Below are positions 51,525-61,851 of a DNA stretch of 64,000 bases, in pieces. The position numbers were made by a program, and so were the translations under genes. How positions within the stretch are numbered: position 1 is the stretch's first letter; each line of letters begins with the position of its first letter. The notes beneath the pieces were generated by a model that was given only the letters and a program-made list of their open reading frames with translations, was not told where the DNA came from and did not search any database. Origin of the DNA: Mycolicibacterium sp. S2-37 (GTDB lineage: Bacteria > Actinomycetota > Actinomycetes > Mycobacteriales > Mycobacteriaceae); contig NZ_JAFEVR010000004.1 in NCBI RefSeq assembly GCF_017352375.1, positions 992,001-1,056,000 on the forward strand, in the 5' to 3' direction.

Positions 51525-52738
51525 GCGGGCACCCTTTCGAAGACGGCCGCCAGCCCCTGCCCGCCGCCGATGCACATGGTCTCCAGGCCGTAGCGCCCGT
51601 TACGGCGGTGCAGTTCGCGCGCTAGGGTCGCCAGCATCCGTCCGCCGGTGGCGCCGACCGGGTGTCCGAGCGAGATGCCGGATCCGTGCACGTTGGTACG
51701 GTCGAAATCCGCAGGGGTGAAACCCCATTCGCGGGTGCAGGCCAGCGCCTGAGCGGCGAACGCCTCGTTGATCTCGATGAGGTCCATGTCGGCGAGGGTC
51801 AGCCCGGCCCGGCTCAGGGCGGCTGCGGTCGCCGGGACCGGCCCGATGCCCATCACGTTCGGCGCGACCCCGGCGACGGCCCACGACACCATCCGGACCA
51901 GCGGCGTCAGACCCAGTTCGGCCGCCCGCTCGGCAGTGGTCACCACACACATCGAGGCGGCGTCATTCTGCCCGCTGGAGTTGCCCGCAGTCACCGTCGC
52001 ATCCGGGTCGTCGCGACCCAGAACGGGTTTCAGTCTGGCCAACGATTCGACCGACGTGTCGGCGCGCGGGTGTTCGTCGGTGTCGACGATCAGATCTCCG
52101 CCCTTGGTGGACACCGTCACGGGAATGATGGTCTCGGCCAGCAGGCCCTCCTGCTGAGCGGCCACCGCCCGGCGATGGGAGCGCACCGCGAGTTCATCCT
52201 GTTCCTCGCGCGGGATGGAGTACTGGCGGCGCAGATTCTCGGCGGTCTCGAGCATTCCGCCGGGCACCGGATAGTTCTTCCCGCCTGCGGTCGTCCGCCC
52301 GCGTGCCAGTGCATCGTGCACCGTGATACCTCCGCGCGCGCCGCCCCACCGCATGTCGGTGGAGTGGAACACCACGTTGCTCATCGACTCGGCCCCGCCG
52401 GCGACCACGAGATCGTTGGCGCCGCTGGACACCTGCAGGCAGGCCTGGACGACGGTCTGCAGGCCGGACCCGCACCGGCGGTCGATCTGCATCCCGGGCA
52501 CCGTCACCGGCAGTCCGGCGTCCAGCGCGATGACCCGGCCGATCGCCGGGGCCTCCATGCTCGGGTAGCAGTGCCCGACGATCACGTCCTCGACGGCGTC
52601 GGGGGCGATACCGGTGCGCTCCAGGAGTCCCCGTAGGGCGGCGACGCCGAGGTCGACCGCGGTGAGCGTTCTGAACATCCCGTTGTAGCGCCCGATCGGC
52701 GTGCGAACGGGTTCGCAGATCACCGCGTCCCGTGTCAC
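51521..52738 (-). CDS. Acetyl-CoA acyltransferase (thiolase)
   Basis: A 405-residue thiolase. [10 protein letters not shown] gives Cys89, [16 protein letters not shown] the catalytic histidine, and [17 protein letters not shown] residues near the end (TMCIGGGQG) the second cysteine, so it is a complete degradative thiolase. It splits a 3-ketoacyl-CoA with free CoA. GTG at 52738 overlaps the SDR stop as GTGA and its own stop overlaps the dehydrogenase start, so translation is coupled along the operon. Confidence 0.94.
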   Translation of the reverse strand: MTRDAVICEPVRTPIGRYNGMFRTLTAVDLGVAALRGLLERTGIAPDAVEDVIVGHCYPSMEAPAIGRVIALDAGLPVTVPGMQIDRRCGSGLQTVVQACLQVSSGANDLVVAGGAESMSNVVFHSTDMRWGGARGGITVHDALARGRTTAGGKNYPVPGGMLETAENLRRQYSIPREEQDELAVRSHRRAVAAQQEGLLAETIIPVTVSTKGGDLIVDTDEHPRADTSVESLARLKPVLGRDDPDATVTAGNSSGQNDAASMCVVTTAERAAELGLTPLVRMVSWAVAGVAPNVMGIGPVPATAAALSRAGLTLADMDLIEINEAFAAQALACTREWGFTPADFDRTNVHGSGISLGHPVGATGGRMLATLARELHRRNGRYGLETMCIGGGQGLAAVFERVPA

Positions 52739-53475
52739 AGGTGGCGCCCGCCGGTGACCTCGAGGACCGTCCCCGTCATGTACGACGACAGGTCGGACGC
52801 CAGGAACAACGCCACCTTGGCCACCTCGTCGGGTTCGCCGGCGCGTCCGAGCGGCACCTCGGCCACCTTGGAGTCCCAGATCCGTTGCGGCATGGCCTCG
52901 GTCATCGCCGACCGGATCAGACCGGGTTGTATCGCGTTGACCCGGACCCCGAGGTAAGCCAGTTCCTTGGACGCCGCCTTGGTCATCCCCACGATGCCGG
53001 CTTTGGCCGCCGAGTAGTTCGTCTGGCCGACCATGCCGACCTTGCCGGAGATCGACGACATGTTCACGATCACGCCGCGCTTGTTCTCCCGCATGACCGC
53101 GGCAGCGGCGCGCAACCCGTTCCAGGTGCCTTTGAGGTGTACCGCGATGACCTGGTCGAACTGCTCCTCGGTCATCTTGCGCATGGTGGCGTCGCGGGTG
53201 ATCCCGGCGTTGTTGACCATGATGTCGAAACGGCCGAAGCGCTCGGTCGCGGTGGCCACCAGTGCATCGACCTCGGCGGCGGAGGTGACATCGCATCGCA
53301 CGGCGACGGCGGTCGCACCGCCGCCGAGTCGTTCCGTGGCGGCCTGCGTCGCCTCGAGGTTGACGTCGCCGAGCACCACCCTGGCGCCCTCGGCGACGAA
53401 GCGCTCGGCGATGGCGTAGCCCAGCCCCTGCGCTCCGCCGGTAATCACCGCGGTCTGCCCGTCCAGCAGCGTCAT
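52735..53475 (-). CDS. FabG-like SDR (3-hydroxyacyl-CoA dehydrogenase/3-ketoacyl reductase)
   Basis: A 246-residue classical SDR. GGAQGLG is the cofactor loop, NNAG the strand-4 motif, and NMSSISG with YSAAK form the active site; [13 protein letters not shown] and the C-terminal VTGGRHL are FabG-like. In this context it probably oxidises a 3-hydroxyacyl-CoA for the adjacent thiolase. It is the first gene of its operon. AAGGGTGATAGAGG precedes the ATG at 53475. The promoter region upstream carries the GTATAC palindrome. Confidence 0.92.
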   Translation of the reverse strand: MTLLDGQTAVITGGAQGLGYAIAERFVAEGARVVLGDVNLEATQAATERLGGGATAVAVRCDVTSAAEVDALVATATERFGRFDIMVNNAGITRDATMRKMTEEQFDQVIAVHLKGTWNGLRAAAAVMRENKRGVIVNMSSISGKVGMVGQTNYSAAKAGIVGMTKAASKELAYLGVRVNAIQPGLIRSAMTEAMPQRIWDSKVAEVPLGRAGEPDEVAKVALFLASDLSSYMTGTVLEVTGGRHL

Positions 53476-53528
53476 CCTCTATCACCCTTCCCGGTCGGGA
53501 CCACCCCAGGCCGTTCTAGCCAGCATAA

Positions 53529-53546
53529 TATTTCGTATACGATATC
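53529..53546. promoter_or_regulatory. GntR/FCD-type palindrome in divergent promoter
   Basis: The core TCGTATACGA (53533-53542) is a perfect 10-bp palindrome with partly symmetric A/T flanks, and it fits the FadR-subfamily operator pattern GTM-KAC. It lies between the SDR (start 53475) and acyl-CoA dehydrogenase (start 53579) and is the best candidate site for the GntR regulator at 49642-50331. Confidence 0.6.
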
Positions 53547-53578
53547 TCCATCCCCTCGGGCACGGCAGGAGATTCGTG

Positions 53579-54756
<1,178 letters not shown>

Positions 54757-54760
<4 letters not shown>

Positions 54761-55575
54761 CCGACCGAATGGCGGGCAGGGTCGCGTTCATCACCGGCGC
54801 CGCGCGCGGACAGGGTCGTGCCCATGCCGTCCGCCTGGCCACCGAAGGCGCCGACATCATCGCCGTCGATATCGCCGGAAAGCTGCCCTCGTGCGTGCCC
54901 TACGACGACGCCACCGGTGAGGATCTGGCCGAGACGGTCTCGCTGGTGGAGGCGACCGGACGGCGCATCCTGTCCACGGTCGTCGACATCCGCGACCACG
55001 ACCGGTTGCGCGAGACCGTCGACGCAGGCGTCGCCGAACTGGGCCGACTCGACGTCATCGTCGCGAACGCGGGCATCACCGCACCGCAGCCGTGGAACAC
55101 CATCACGCCTCAGGATTTCCGCGACGTCACCGACGTCAACATCACCGGCACCTGGAACACCGTGATGGCCGGCGCGCAGCACATCGTCGACGGCGGCAGG
55201 GGTGGGTCGATCATCCTGATCAGCTCCGCGGCGGGGCTGAAGATGCAGCCGTTCATGGTCCACTACACCGCGAGCAAGCATGCGGTCACCGGCATGGCCC
55301 GGGCCTTCGCCGCCGAACTCGGCAAGTACCGGATCCGGGTCAACAGCCTGCACCCGGGGGCGGTCAACACCCCCATGGGCAGCGGCGACATGGTGGACGG
55401 TCTGGTCCGCGCCGACGCGACCAACCCCGGCCTGATGAACATGGTGACGCCGTTCATCCCGGATATCGCCCAGCCCGAGGACATCGCCGACGCGGTCGCG
55501 TGGCTGGCCGGCGACGAATCACGGTTCGTCACCGCGGCGGCCATCGCGGTCGACCTCGGCTCGACCCAGTTCTGA
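54757..55575 (+). CDS. Mycofactocin-coupled SDR family oxidoreductase
   Basis: A 272-residue SDR. GRVAFITGAARGQGRAHAVR at the N-terminus, EGADIIAVDI and the insertion between the cofactor loop and NAG are the signature of the mycofactocin-associated SDR family. Such enzymes hold a tightly bound NAD and pass electrons to the redox cofactor mycofactocin. ISSAAG and YTASK are the active-site elements. No mycofactocin biosynthetic genes are in the window. GTG at 54757 overlaps the previous stop. A hydroxyl on an acyl-CoA or alcohol intermediate is a plausible substrate. Confidence 0.9.
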
Positions 55576-55579
55576 CCTC

Positions 55580-56032
55580 TCAGGCGAGGAAGCGGACGAT
55601 CGACTCCGCGACCGCGGCCGGCTTCTCGGAGCCCTCGATCTCGACGGTGATCGTCGTCGTGGCCTGTACGGCCTTGTCGAGCTGATCGACCTTGGAGATC
55701 TCGCCGCGGGCGCGGATGCGAGCCCCGACCTTCACCGGCGTGATGAAGCGAACCTTGTTGTATCCGTAGTTGATCGCCATCGCGATGCCGTTCACCACGT
55801 AGAGCTGATGACTGAAGTGGGGCAGTAGCGAGAGCGTGAGCAGGCCGTGAGCGATGGTCCCGCCGAACGGCCCGTTGGCCGCCTTCTCCGGATCGACGTG
55901 GATCCACTGGTGGTCATCGGTGGCGTCCGCGAACAGGTTCACCCGGTCCTGGGTGATCTCGAGCCACTCGGTAGGACCGAGCGTGCTGCCCTCGGCTGCC
56001 ACGAACTCCTCGAGTCCGCTGAAGGTCTTCAC
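55580..56032 (-). CDS. MaoC-like (R)-specific enoyl-CoA hydratase
   Basis: A 150-residue hot-dog-fold protein. FADATDDHQWIHVDPEKA holds the MaoC hydratase Asp-His motif at about residues 34-51, followed by GPFGGTIAHGLLTLSLLP. It hydrates a trans-2-enoyl-CoA to an (R)-3-hydroxyacyl-CoA or acts in a related dehydration. GTG at 56032 is preceded by AAGGAGAGG. It converges with the mycofactocin-type SDR, 4 bp away, and has a gene-free region upstream. Confidence 0.92.
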   Translation of the reverse strand: MKTFSGLEEFVAAEGSTLGPTEWLEITQDRVNLFADATDDHQWIHVDPEKAANGPFGGTIAHGLLTLSLLPHFSHQLYVVNGIAMAINYGYNKVRFITPVKVGARIRARGEISKVDQLDKAVQATTTITVEIEGSEKPAAVAESIVRFLA

Positions 56033-57164
56033 TGGCGCCTCTCCTTCGCCGGCGCCCCACGCGCCGCAACGGTGCGAACGATACGGTCTGGGCCGCTGCC
56101 TCCGGCGGTCGGGTTGCGGACGCCGGGCTTGGACAATCCGTGCCCGGACAGCGCGCGCCCGCTTTGCTGCGACTGTGCGACTGCCGGCCGTCCGGCCTGT
56201 CCGCAGCCCAATCTGTGCGTCCAATGTCGAGTCCGTCGCGTTCGGCCGTTCGCTGCAAGCCGTGGTGGGGATCTGCATGTGTGTCAGCGTGCTCAGCAGA
56301 TGCAACGATCGTCGAAGACCATGCCGCTTTTGCCCCGATGAATTCATTGCTGCGCAATAACGCATCAGCGGGGCAACCATCATCGCATGTTCGGTAATTG
56401 GATTGACGGATCAGATCGTGCTGAATTCACCTTCACCTCGAAGATGTGGTGACTAATTCTCCGACCTGCAGGTACGGGCCGGGGGGCGGTCCGACATCAC
56501 CACATTGCGGGCGGGCGGTATAAATGTCGGGCCCTGACAAAGGCCCTTTGTGGCACATCATCTGTTACCGGCGGGTCACTTGTGCGCCTGTCACACCCGG
56601 CAAATCTGCGCATCGTCGCCACACCGCACGCAGGCGTCGGGCTCCGGCAGGCAGCCGATGCCGCGGCGGTACCGCCACCATCGCACCCGCGGCGTTGCCG
56701 GTGGTCAGGGAAAGATTTACGCCTGGGTCACCGCACGGCCCGCCGCACCGCCACGCAGGGCTGGTGCGGGCGCCCCTGCGCCTACCGTGTGCTGGTTGCG
56801 CGTGGGCCGTGCGAGAACCGCCCTCAGGCATCGTTGCACAGCGACGCGGCGGAGAAAGTCTCCGACGCCGGCTTCCGGCCCATAAGCCGGGTCCGACAAT
56901 GGTGAAGTTCGCCCGGCTTAATAACCAGTAGTCGAAGACCAGCGCAAAACCGCCGCGCGCGCGATTGCCGCCGCGGGTTGGCCGGCCCGTGAGCGGAGAT
57001 CCCCGAAAACACCCGCCGGCAGGATTTGTCTCCGATTTCCCGCTAGACGTAATGAAATGCGCCGTCCGCGGGATACTCAATCGACGGAATCGGAAACCTT
57101 CGATTCCACACATGACGGTCGGCGACAGCCGCCCGGACGGACACCCGCCCGAAGGACACAACAG
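56033..57164. other. 1.1-kb gene-free region with several inverted repeats
   Basis: No convincing coding frame is present on either strand. The region has nested repeats TTGCCCCG (56330-56337)/CGGGGCAA (56369-56376) enclosing ATTGC-TGC-GCAAT (56346-56358); ATGTGGTGA (56444-56452)/TCACCACAT (56497-56505) enclosing the palindrome ACCTGCAGGT (56464-56473); CAAAGG-C-CCTTTG (56538-56550) just after a TATAAAT element (56519-56525); CCGGCTT/AAGCCGG (56868-56890); and GGAATCG/CGATTCC (57086-57107), 57 bases before the next gene. A long 5' leader or unrecognised RNA is possible. No known riboswitch family was recognised. Confidence 0.45.
56519..56550 (+). promoter_or_regulatory. Possible promoter TATAAAT with adjacent hairpin operator
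   Basis: TATAAAT (56519-56525) resembles a strong -10 element; a perfect 6-1-6 repeat CAAAGG-C-CCTTTG follows 12 bases later, where a start site would be. A -35 element was not clear. The nearest gene on this strand starts 640 bp downstream, so this would make a long leader or a separate small RNA. Confidence 0.35.
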
Positions 57165-57914
57165 ATGACGATCGCCCCGCTGGACCTCTCGACCGCGGAC
57201 CACTTCGACTCCGATATCCATCACACCTGGCGGGACACGGCCAGCGCCTGCACCATTGTCGTCGCAACTCCGGCAACAGCGCCTGAACTGTGGACGGAAT
57301 ACGTTCGCGGCGCCGAGCACAGCTATCTCAAGCACGGCGTCGAACAGGCCCTGGACATGGCGGCACTGCGTCGCGGTGACGACACGGCACTGTTCTGCGC
57401 GGGCATCAGCGACGCCGGCACCGTTGTCGGCGGCGTGCGGGCGAAGGGACCGTACGTCGCGGTCGACGAGTGCCACGCGGTCACGGAATGGAGCGGTCAG
57501 CCGGGATTGGCCGCGGTTCGGAAAATGGTCGGCGACCGGCTACCTTTTGGCGTCGTGGAAATCAAATCCGCGTGGGTGAGCGATGATCCGGAACAAAGCC
57601 GCGCCCTGACCGATGTGTTGGCGCGATTCCCGCTGCATTCGATGGGTCTGCTCGATTCCCAATTCGCCGTCGCGACCGCGGCGGCGTACGTCCTCAAGCG
57701 CTGGCTCTCGTCGGGCGGGGTGCTCGCCGCCAAGATTCCCGCGACGCCGTACCCGGACGCGCGCTACCAGACCAAGATGATGTGGTGGGACCGGCGCACC
57801 TTCGCCGGCCACGCCAGCCCCGGCCAGCTCGCCGCGTACCTCGACGAGGCGGACCAGATCAACGCCCGCCCGGTCGAAGCCGATCAGCTCGGCGCGGCCG
57901 TCGCGAGCTTGTGA
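57165..57914 (+). CDS. Uncharacterised protein, first gene of ThiF-nitroreductase/c-di-GMP operon
   Basis: A 249-residue soluble protein that I do not recognise with certainty. It has an N-terminal segment TIVVATPATAPELW, then ALFCAGISDAGTVVGGVRAKGPY, GVVEIKSAWVSD and a C-terminal RYQTKMMWWDRRTF. The order of a substrate-binding front part followed by VVGGVR and VEIKSAWV vaguely resembles GNAT/N-acyl-amino-acid synthase folds, which would need a structure comparison. GAAGGA lies eight bases before the ATG. Its stop shares a base with the ATG of the next gene. In M. tuberculosis I recall an uncharacterised gene, Rv1356c, in the equivalent place. Confidence 0.8.
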   Translation: MTIAPLDLSTADHFDSDIHHTWRDTASACTIVVATPATAPELWTEYVRGAEHSYLKHGVEQALDMAALRRGDDTALFCAGISDAGTVVGGVRAKGPYVAVDECHAVTEWSGQPGLAAVRKMVGDRLPFGVVEIKSAWVSDDPEQSRALTDVLARFPLHSMGLLDSQFAVATAAAYVLKRWLSSGGVLAAKIPATPYPDARYQTKMMWWDRRTFAGHASPGQLAAYLDEADQINARPVEADQLGAAVASL

Positions 57915-60046
57915 TGGGTTCGCCCCCACCACATCTGACCTCAGCAGGTGCCGTCCTACTCAGCGATGACGACCCGCGCGATCACGCGGCACTGAGCGAA
58001 CTGCGAGCGGACGCGGACGTCGCGGTGCTCGACACCGCCGCTCGGCAGCGCGCAGCACTCGCCTCGTCGGGTTCGGCGGCCGATGACGAGCTGCTCACCG
58101 AACCGACCCGGTGGGCGTACTTCCCGTGGCGTCACACGCTGGTCAGCGTTCTCGGTCCGCGGGGCTACCGGCGTATTCGGCTGGACCGCAACCGCAATCT
58201 GATCACCCTCGAGGAACAGGATGTGCTCGGCCGGCTGCGCATCGGTGTCGTGGGGCTCAGCGTGGGCCACGCGATTGCGCACACCCTTGCCGCACAGGGG
58301 TTGTGCGGAGAACTGCGGCTCGCCGACTTCGACGAGATGGAGTTGTCCAACCTCAATCGGGTACCGGCGAGCGTGCTCGACATCGGCGTCAACAAGGCCC
58401 TGGTGGCAGCACGCCGGATCGCCGAACTCGACCCCTACCTTCCCGTGCAGGTCATGACCGACGGCATCGACGCCACCACGATCGACCGGTTCCTCGAGGG
58501 GCTCGACATCGTCGTGGAGGAATGCGATTCGCTGGATATGAAGGCACTGGTCCGCGAACACGCACGGGCGCGCGGACTGCCGGTACTGATGACGACCAGT
58601 GACCGCGGTCTGCTCGATGTCGAGCGGTTCGACCTCGACCCGGCGCGCCCGATACTGCACGGCCTGCTCGGCGGCGTCGACGCCGCTGCACTCGCGGGAC
58701 TGTCCAGTAAGGACAAGGTCCCCTATGTGCTGCGCATCCTCGATGCCGGCGCCCTGTCACCGCGAATGGCGGCCTCCCTCGTCGAGGTCGGGACGACGCT
58801 TTCGACGTGGCCGCAGCTGGCCGGTGAGGTCGGGCTGGGTGCGACCGCGGTCGCCGAGGCCGTCCGACGCATCGGACTCGGCGAGGAACTTCCGTCGGGT
58901 CGCGTGCGGATCGACGCGCCGGCGATCCTCGCCGGTATCGACGATCCCCTGCGCAGCGCCGAACCCTCTCCCACCGCGGACGGGCCCGCCGAGGCGGTTA
59001 CCCCGAGCGGAGTTGCGGACGCGGTAGCCGACGCGGCGATGCGCGCACCTTCGGGCGGGAATGTCCAGCCCTGGCATATCGAGGTGGGCGCCGACTCGGT
59101 GCACCTGCGGGTGGCACCGGAGCACACCACGGCGATGGACGTCGGCTACCGGGCCAGCGCGGTGGCCCTGGGTGCGGCCGTCTACAACGCGCGCGTTGCC
59201 GCGGCGGCCCATCGACGGACCGGGTCGGTGGTCTACGAGCGCGGCGACAACGGTGCGCCGTTGCGCGCGGTCGTGCGCCTGGGCGTCGGTGAGGATGCCG
59301 CTCTCGCCGCCCGCTACAACGCGATGCTGCGCCGCGAGACGAATCGCCATCACGGAACGAACAAGCCGCTCGCCGCGGGCGCAGTGCGCGCCTTGGCGGA
59401 GGCGGCGCGAAGCGAAGGCGCACGGCTGGCCGTGCTGACCGATCCGGAGGAGATGTCCCGGGCGGCGCGCATCCTGGCGGCGGCCGACCGCATCCGGTAT
59501 CTGACCCCGCGCCTCCACGCCGAGATGTTCTCGGAGTTGCGCTGGCCCGGCGACGCTCGTCCGGACACCGGCATCGACGTGCGCAGCCTCGAACTCCCGG
59601 CGTCTGATCTGGTGAAGCTGGACATCCTGCGTCGTCCGGAGGTGATGGCCGAACTCGCCCGCTGGGGAGGTGGCCAGGCCCTCGGTGAGGACACCCACGA
59701 ACGCATCACGTCCAGCGCTGCGTTGGCCGTCGTCCTGATCGACGGACGGGAACTGACCGATTTCGTGCAGGGCGGCTCCGCAGTCGAAGCAGTCTGGGTG
59801 ACTGCCGAAGAGCTTGGAATCGGCGTACAGCCCGTGTCTCCGGTGTTCCTCTACGCGCTGGACGAGCAGGAGAACGCCGAGCTCGCACCGCCGTTCGCCC
59901 ACCGACTCTCGGAGTTGCGCCGCGACTTCCGTACGCTGACCGGGACCGGATCGAACGAGTCGGAGGCGTTGGTGCTCAGGCTGTCCTACGCCGCGCGGCC
60001 GACGACACGGAGTCGACGCCGGGCCCGCAGCGCCGTGACGCCGTGA
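57914..60046 (+). CDS. moeY: ThiF/E1-like adenylyltransferase fused to nitroreductase domain (MoeY-like)
   Basis: A 710-residue two-domain protein. The E1/ThiF domain spans roughly 100-340: GVVGLSVG at 111-118 is the nucleotide loop and ADFDEMELSNLNR at 137-149 the adenylate-binding motif, with VVEECDSLDM following. The usual CxxC zinc pair of ThiF/MoeB is not seen. The nitroreductase domain begins near residue 365, with APSGGNVQPW at 378-387 as FMN-site signature. The M. tuberculosis homologue I recall, Rv1355c, is annotated MoeY, yet a role in molybdopterin synthesis is not supported by these domains alone. No ThiS-like protein is encoded nearby. Confidence 0.88.
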   Translation: MGSPPPHLTSAGAVLLSDDDPRDHAALSELRADADVAVLDTAARQRAALASSGSAADDELLTEPTRWAYFPWRHTLVSVLGPRGYRRIRLDRNRNLITLEEQDVLGRLRIGVVGLSVGHAIAHTLAAQGLCGELRLADFDEMELSNLNRVPASVLDIGVNKALVAARRIAELDPYLPVQVMTDGIDATTIDRFLEGLDIVVEECDSLDMKALVREHARARGLPVLMTTSDRGLLDVERFDLDPARPILHGLLGGVDAAALAGLSSKDKVPYVLRILDAGALSPRMAASLVEVGTTLSTWPQLAGEVGLGATAVAEAVRRIGLGEELPSGRVRIDAPAILAGIDDPLRSAEPSPTADGPAEAVTPSGVADAVADAAMRAPSGGNVQPWHIEVGADSVHLRVAPEHTTAMDVGYRASAVALGAAVYNARVAAAAHRRTGSVVYERGDNGAPLRAVVRLGVGEDAALAARYNAMLRRETNRHHGTNKPLAAGAVRALAEAARSEGARLAVLTDPEEMSRAARILAAADRIRYLTPRLHAEMFSELRWPGDARPDTGIDVRSLELPASDLVKLDILRRPEVMAELARWGGGQALGEDTHERITSSAALAVVLIDGRELTDFVQGGSAVEAVWVTAEELGIGVQPVSPVFLYALDEQENAELAPPFAHRLSELRRDFRTLTGTGSNESEALVLRLSYAARPTTRSRRRARSAVTP

Positions 60047-61851
60047 GGACGGCAGAGAGAGGGCACGTGCCACCGGATATCGAGCTCGTCGTCACCTCGG
60101 TCGCCACCCGGCTGATGGGCGCGGACGCGGCGACATCGTCAGCCGTCAGCCGGCGTGTTCTCGGCGATCTGGTGAGCCGCTTCGCCGTCGACGGCGGCAT
60201 CCTCGGCCATGCCGACGGAACCGGCCGTGCCGCCGAGTTGGTGGCGGAATGGCCGGCCGGACAGCCCGGCAGCGGCGGCGAACTGCCTGGGGCCGACCGG
60301 GTACTCGCCGACTTCGCGGCGTTCGACGGGCCGACCGTGGTCACCGCGTCGCCGTCCGAAGGCCGGCCCACCGCCTGGGTGGTGGCGCCGCTGCGCAGTG
60401 GCGACGTCACCACCGGCGTTCTCGGATTCACCGGCGACCGGGACTGGACTCCGGACGAACTGAACGCGTTGCGGGCGATCGCCTCGTTGTTCGCCCAGGT
60501 GCAGGCGCGCGTCATCGCCGAGCATCGGCTGCGTCACCTGGCTGAGCGCGACGACCTCACGGGGCTGCGCAACCGGCGCGCGCTGCTGACCCATCTCGAG
60601 GAGCGGCTCACCGCGGGCCGGCCAGGTCCGGTCGCGCTGCTGTTCTTCGACCTCGACCGGCTCAAGGCCATCAACGATTACCTGGGCCATACCGCCGGCG
60701 ACTGGTTCATCCAGATCCTCGCCGAACGCCTGCACAATGCCGGCGGCGACCACTTCATCGCCCGGCTCGGCGGCGACGAGTTCGTCGTGGTGCCCGGGGC
60801 CCCCATGGCCGCCGACGCCGCCGAGGCGGTGGCATACCGATTGCGCCGGGTTCTGGGCGAACCGATATCGATCGACGGCGAACTGCTGACCCGGACGGTG
60901 AGCATCGGGGTGGCCGTGGCCGAGCCGGGTTCGGACACCACCTCGGACCTGCTGAGCCGTGCCGACCAGGCGGTGCTCGCCGCCAAGGCCGCCGGCGGCA
61001 ATCAGCTGGCGGTGTTCTCCGACTCGATGTCGCTCGCCGGCGAGCTGCGCAATGACATCGAACTGCACCTGCAGGATGTGATCGACCGCGGGGCGCTGGT
61101 GCTGCACTACCTTCCCGAGTTCGACATGCGTACCGGCGAGATGCTCGCCGCCGAGGCACTCGTGCGCTTACAGCACCCCACCCGCGGACTGCTGTACCCG
61201 GACTCGTTCATCGGCGTCGCGGAATCGATCAACCTCGCGGGCGACCTGGGCCGGTGGGTGTTGCGCAACGCCTGTGCGGAGTTCGCGCAGTGGCGCGCAA
61301 AGGGATTGGCACACGACATCACGCTGCGGGTCAACGTCTCGCCTGTGCAGCTGGTCACTGACGGGTTCGCCCAGTCGGTGACCGCGGTGTTGACCGAATT
61401 CGGTCTGGAACGCGACTCGGTGTGTTTGGAGATCACCGAGAGCGTCGTCGTCCAAGACATCGAGACCACCCAGGTCACGCTCGCCGGCATCAAGGAGGCA
61501 GGCGTCAGCGTGGCCATCGACGACTTCGGAACCGGCTACAGCGTCCTGTCGTTGCTCAAGACCCTCCCGGTCGACACGCTCAAGATCGACAAGAGTTTCG
61601 TCTCGGAACTGGGCGCGAACGCGCGCGATCTTGCCATCGTGCGCGCGATCATCGCGCTGGCGGACGCCTTCGACCTGGACCTGGTGGCCGAGGGTGTGGA
61701 GACCGAGGCGGCCGCGCTGACGCTGTTGGAGCACGGCTGCCACCGCGCCCAGGGATTCCTGTTCTCGCGACCGATCGACGGCAGCGAGATGGAGAAATTA
61801 CTGGCCGAAGGGCGGATACCGGTCGACTTTTCGACCGCGCCGACTCTGTGA
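60043..61851 (+). CDS. dcpA: GAF-GGDEF-EAL bifunctional c-di-GMP enzyme
   Basis: A 602-residue protein with an N-terminal GAF-like sensor (about 10-155), a GGDEF domain with FFDLDRLKAIND and an intact GGDEF at 243-247, and an EAL domain with EALVRLQHP at 371-379 and DDFGTGYS near 506. Both diguanylate cyclase and phosphodiesterase sites look intact. The I-site RxxD expected at 234-237 reads GGDH, so product inhibition is not expected. This three-domain form matches mycobacterial DcpA/MSDGC-1 and Rv1354c. GTG at 60043 overlaps the previous stop; GTG at 60067 with GAGAGAGGG upstream is an alternative. Confidence 0.92.
   Translation: MRTAERGHVPPDIELVVTSVATRLMGADAATSSAVSRRVLGDLVSRFAVDGGILGHADGTGRAAELVAEWPAGQPGSGGELPGADRVLADFAAFDGPTVVTASPSEGRPTAWVVAPLRSGDVTTGVLGFTGDRDWTPDELNALRAIASLFAQVQARVIAEHRLRHLAERDDLTGLRNRRALLTHLEERLTAGRPGPVALLFFDLDRLKAINDYLGHTAGDWFIQILAERLHNAGGDHFIARLGGDEFVVVPGAPMAADAAEAVAYRLRRVLGEPISIDGELLTRTVSIGVAVAEPGSDTTSDLLSRADQAVLAAKAAGGNQLAVFSDSMSLAGELRNDIELHLQDVIDRGALVLHYLPEFDMRTGEMLAAEALVRLQHPTRGLLYPDSFIGVAESINLAGDLGRWVLRNACAEFAQWRAKGLAHDITLRVNVSPVQLVTDGFAQSVTAVLTEFGLERDSVCLEITESVVVQDIETTQVTLAGIKEAGVSVAIDDFGTGYSVLSLLKTLPVDTLKIDKSFVSELGANARDLAIVRAIIALADAFDLDLVAEGVETEAAALTLLEHGCHRAQGFLFSRPIDGSEMEKLLAEGRIPVDFSTAPTL

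Noticed and set aside
56400..57164. Known riboswitch (c-di-GMP, ydaO, cobalamin, Moco) ahead of the MoeY/c-di-GMP operon.
   Set aside because: None of the consensus core sequences could be matched by eye; reported only as an unassigned structured region.
56565..57476. A 303-residue open frame on the minus strand across the gene-free region and the start of the 57165 gene.
   Set aside because: Composition is arginine/proline rich with no domain, it overlaps antisense to the 57165 gene, and no ribosome-binding site is seen.
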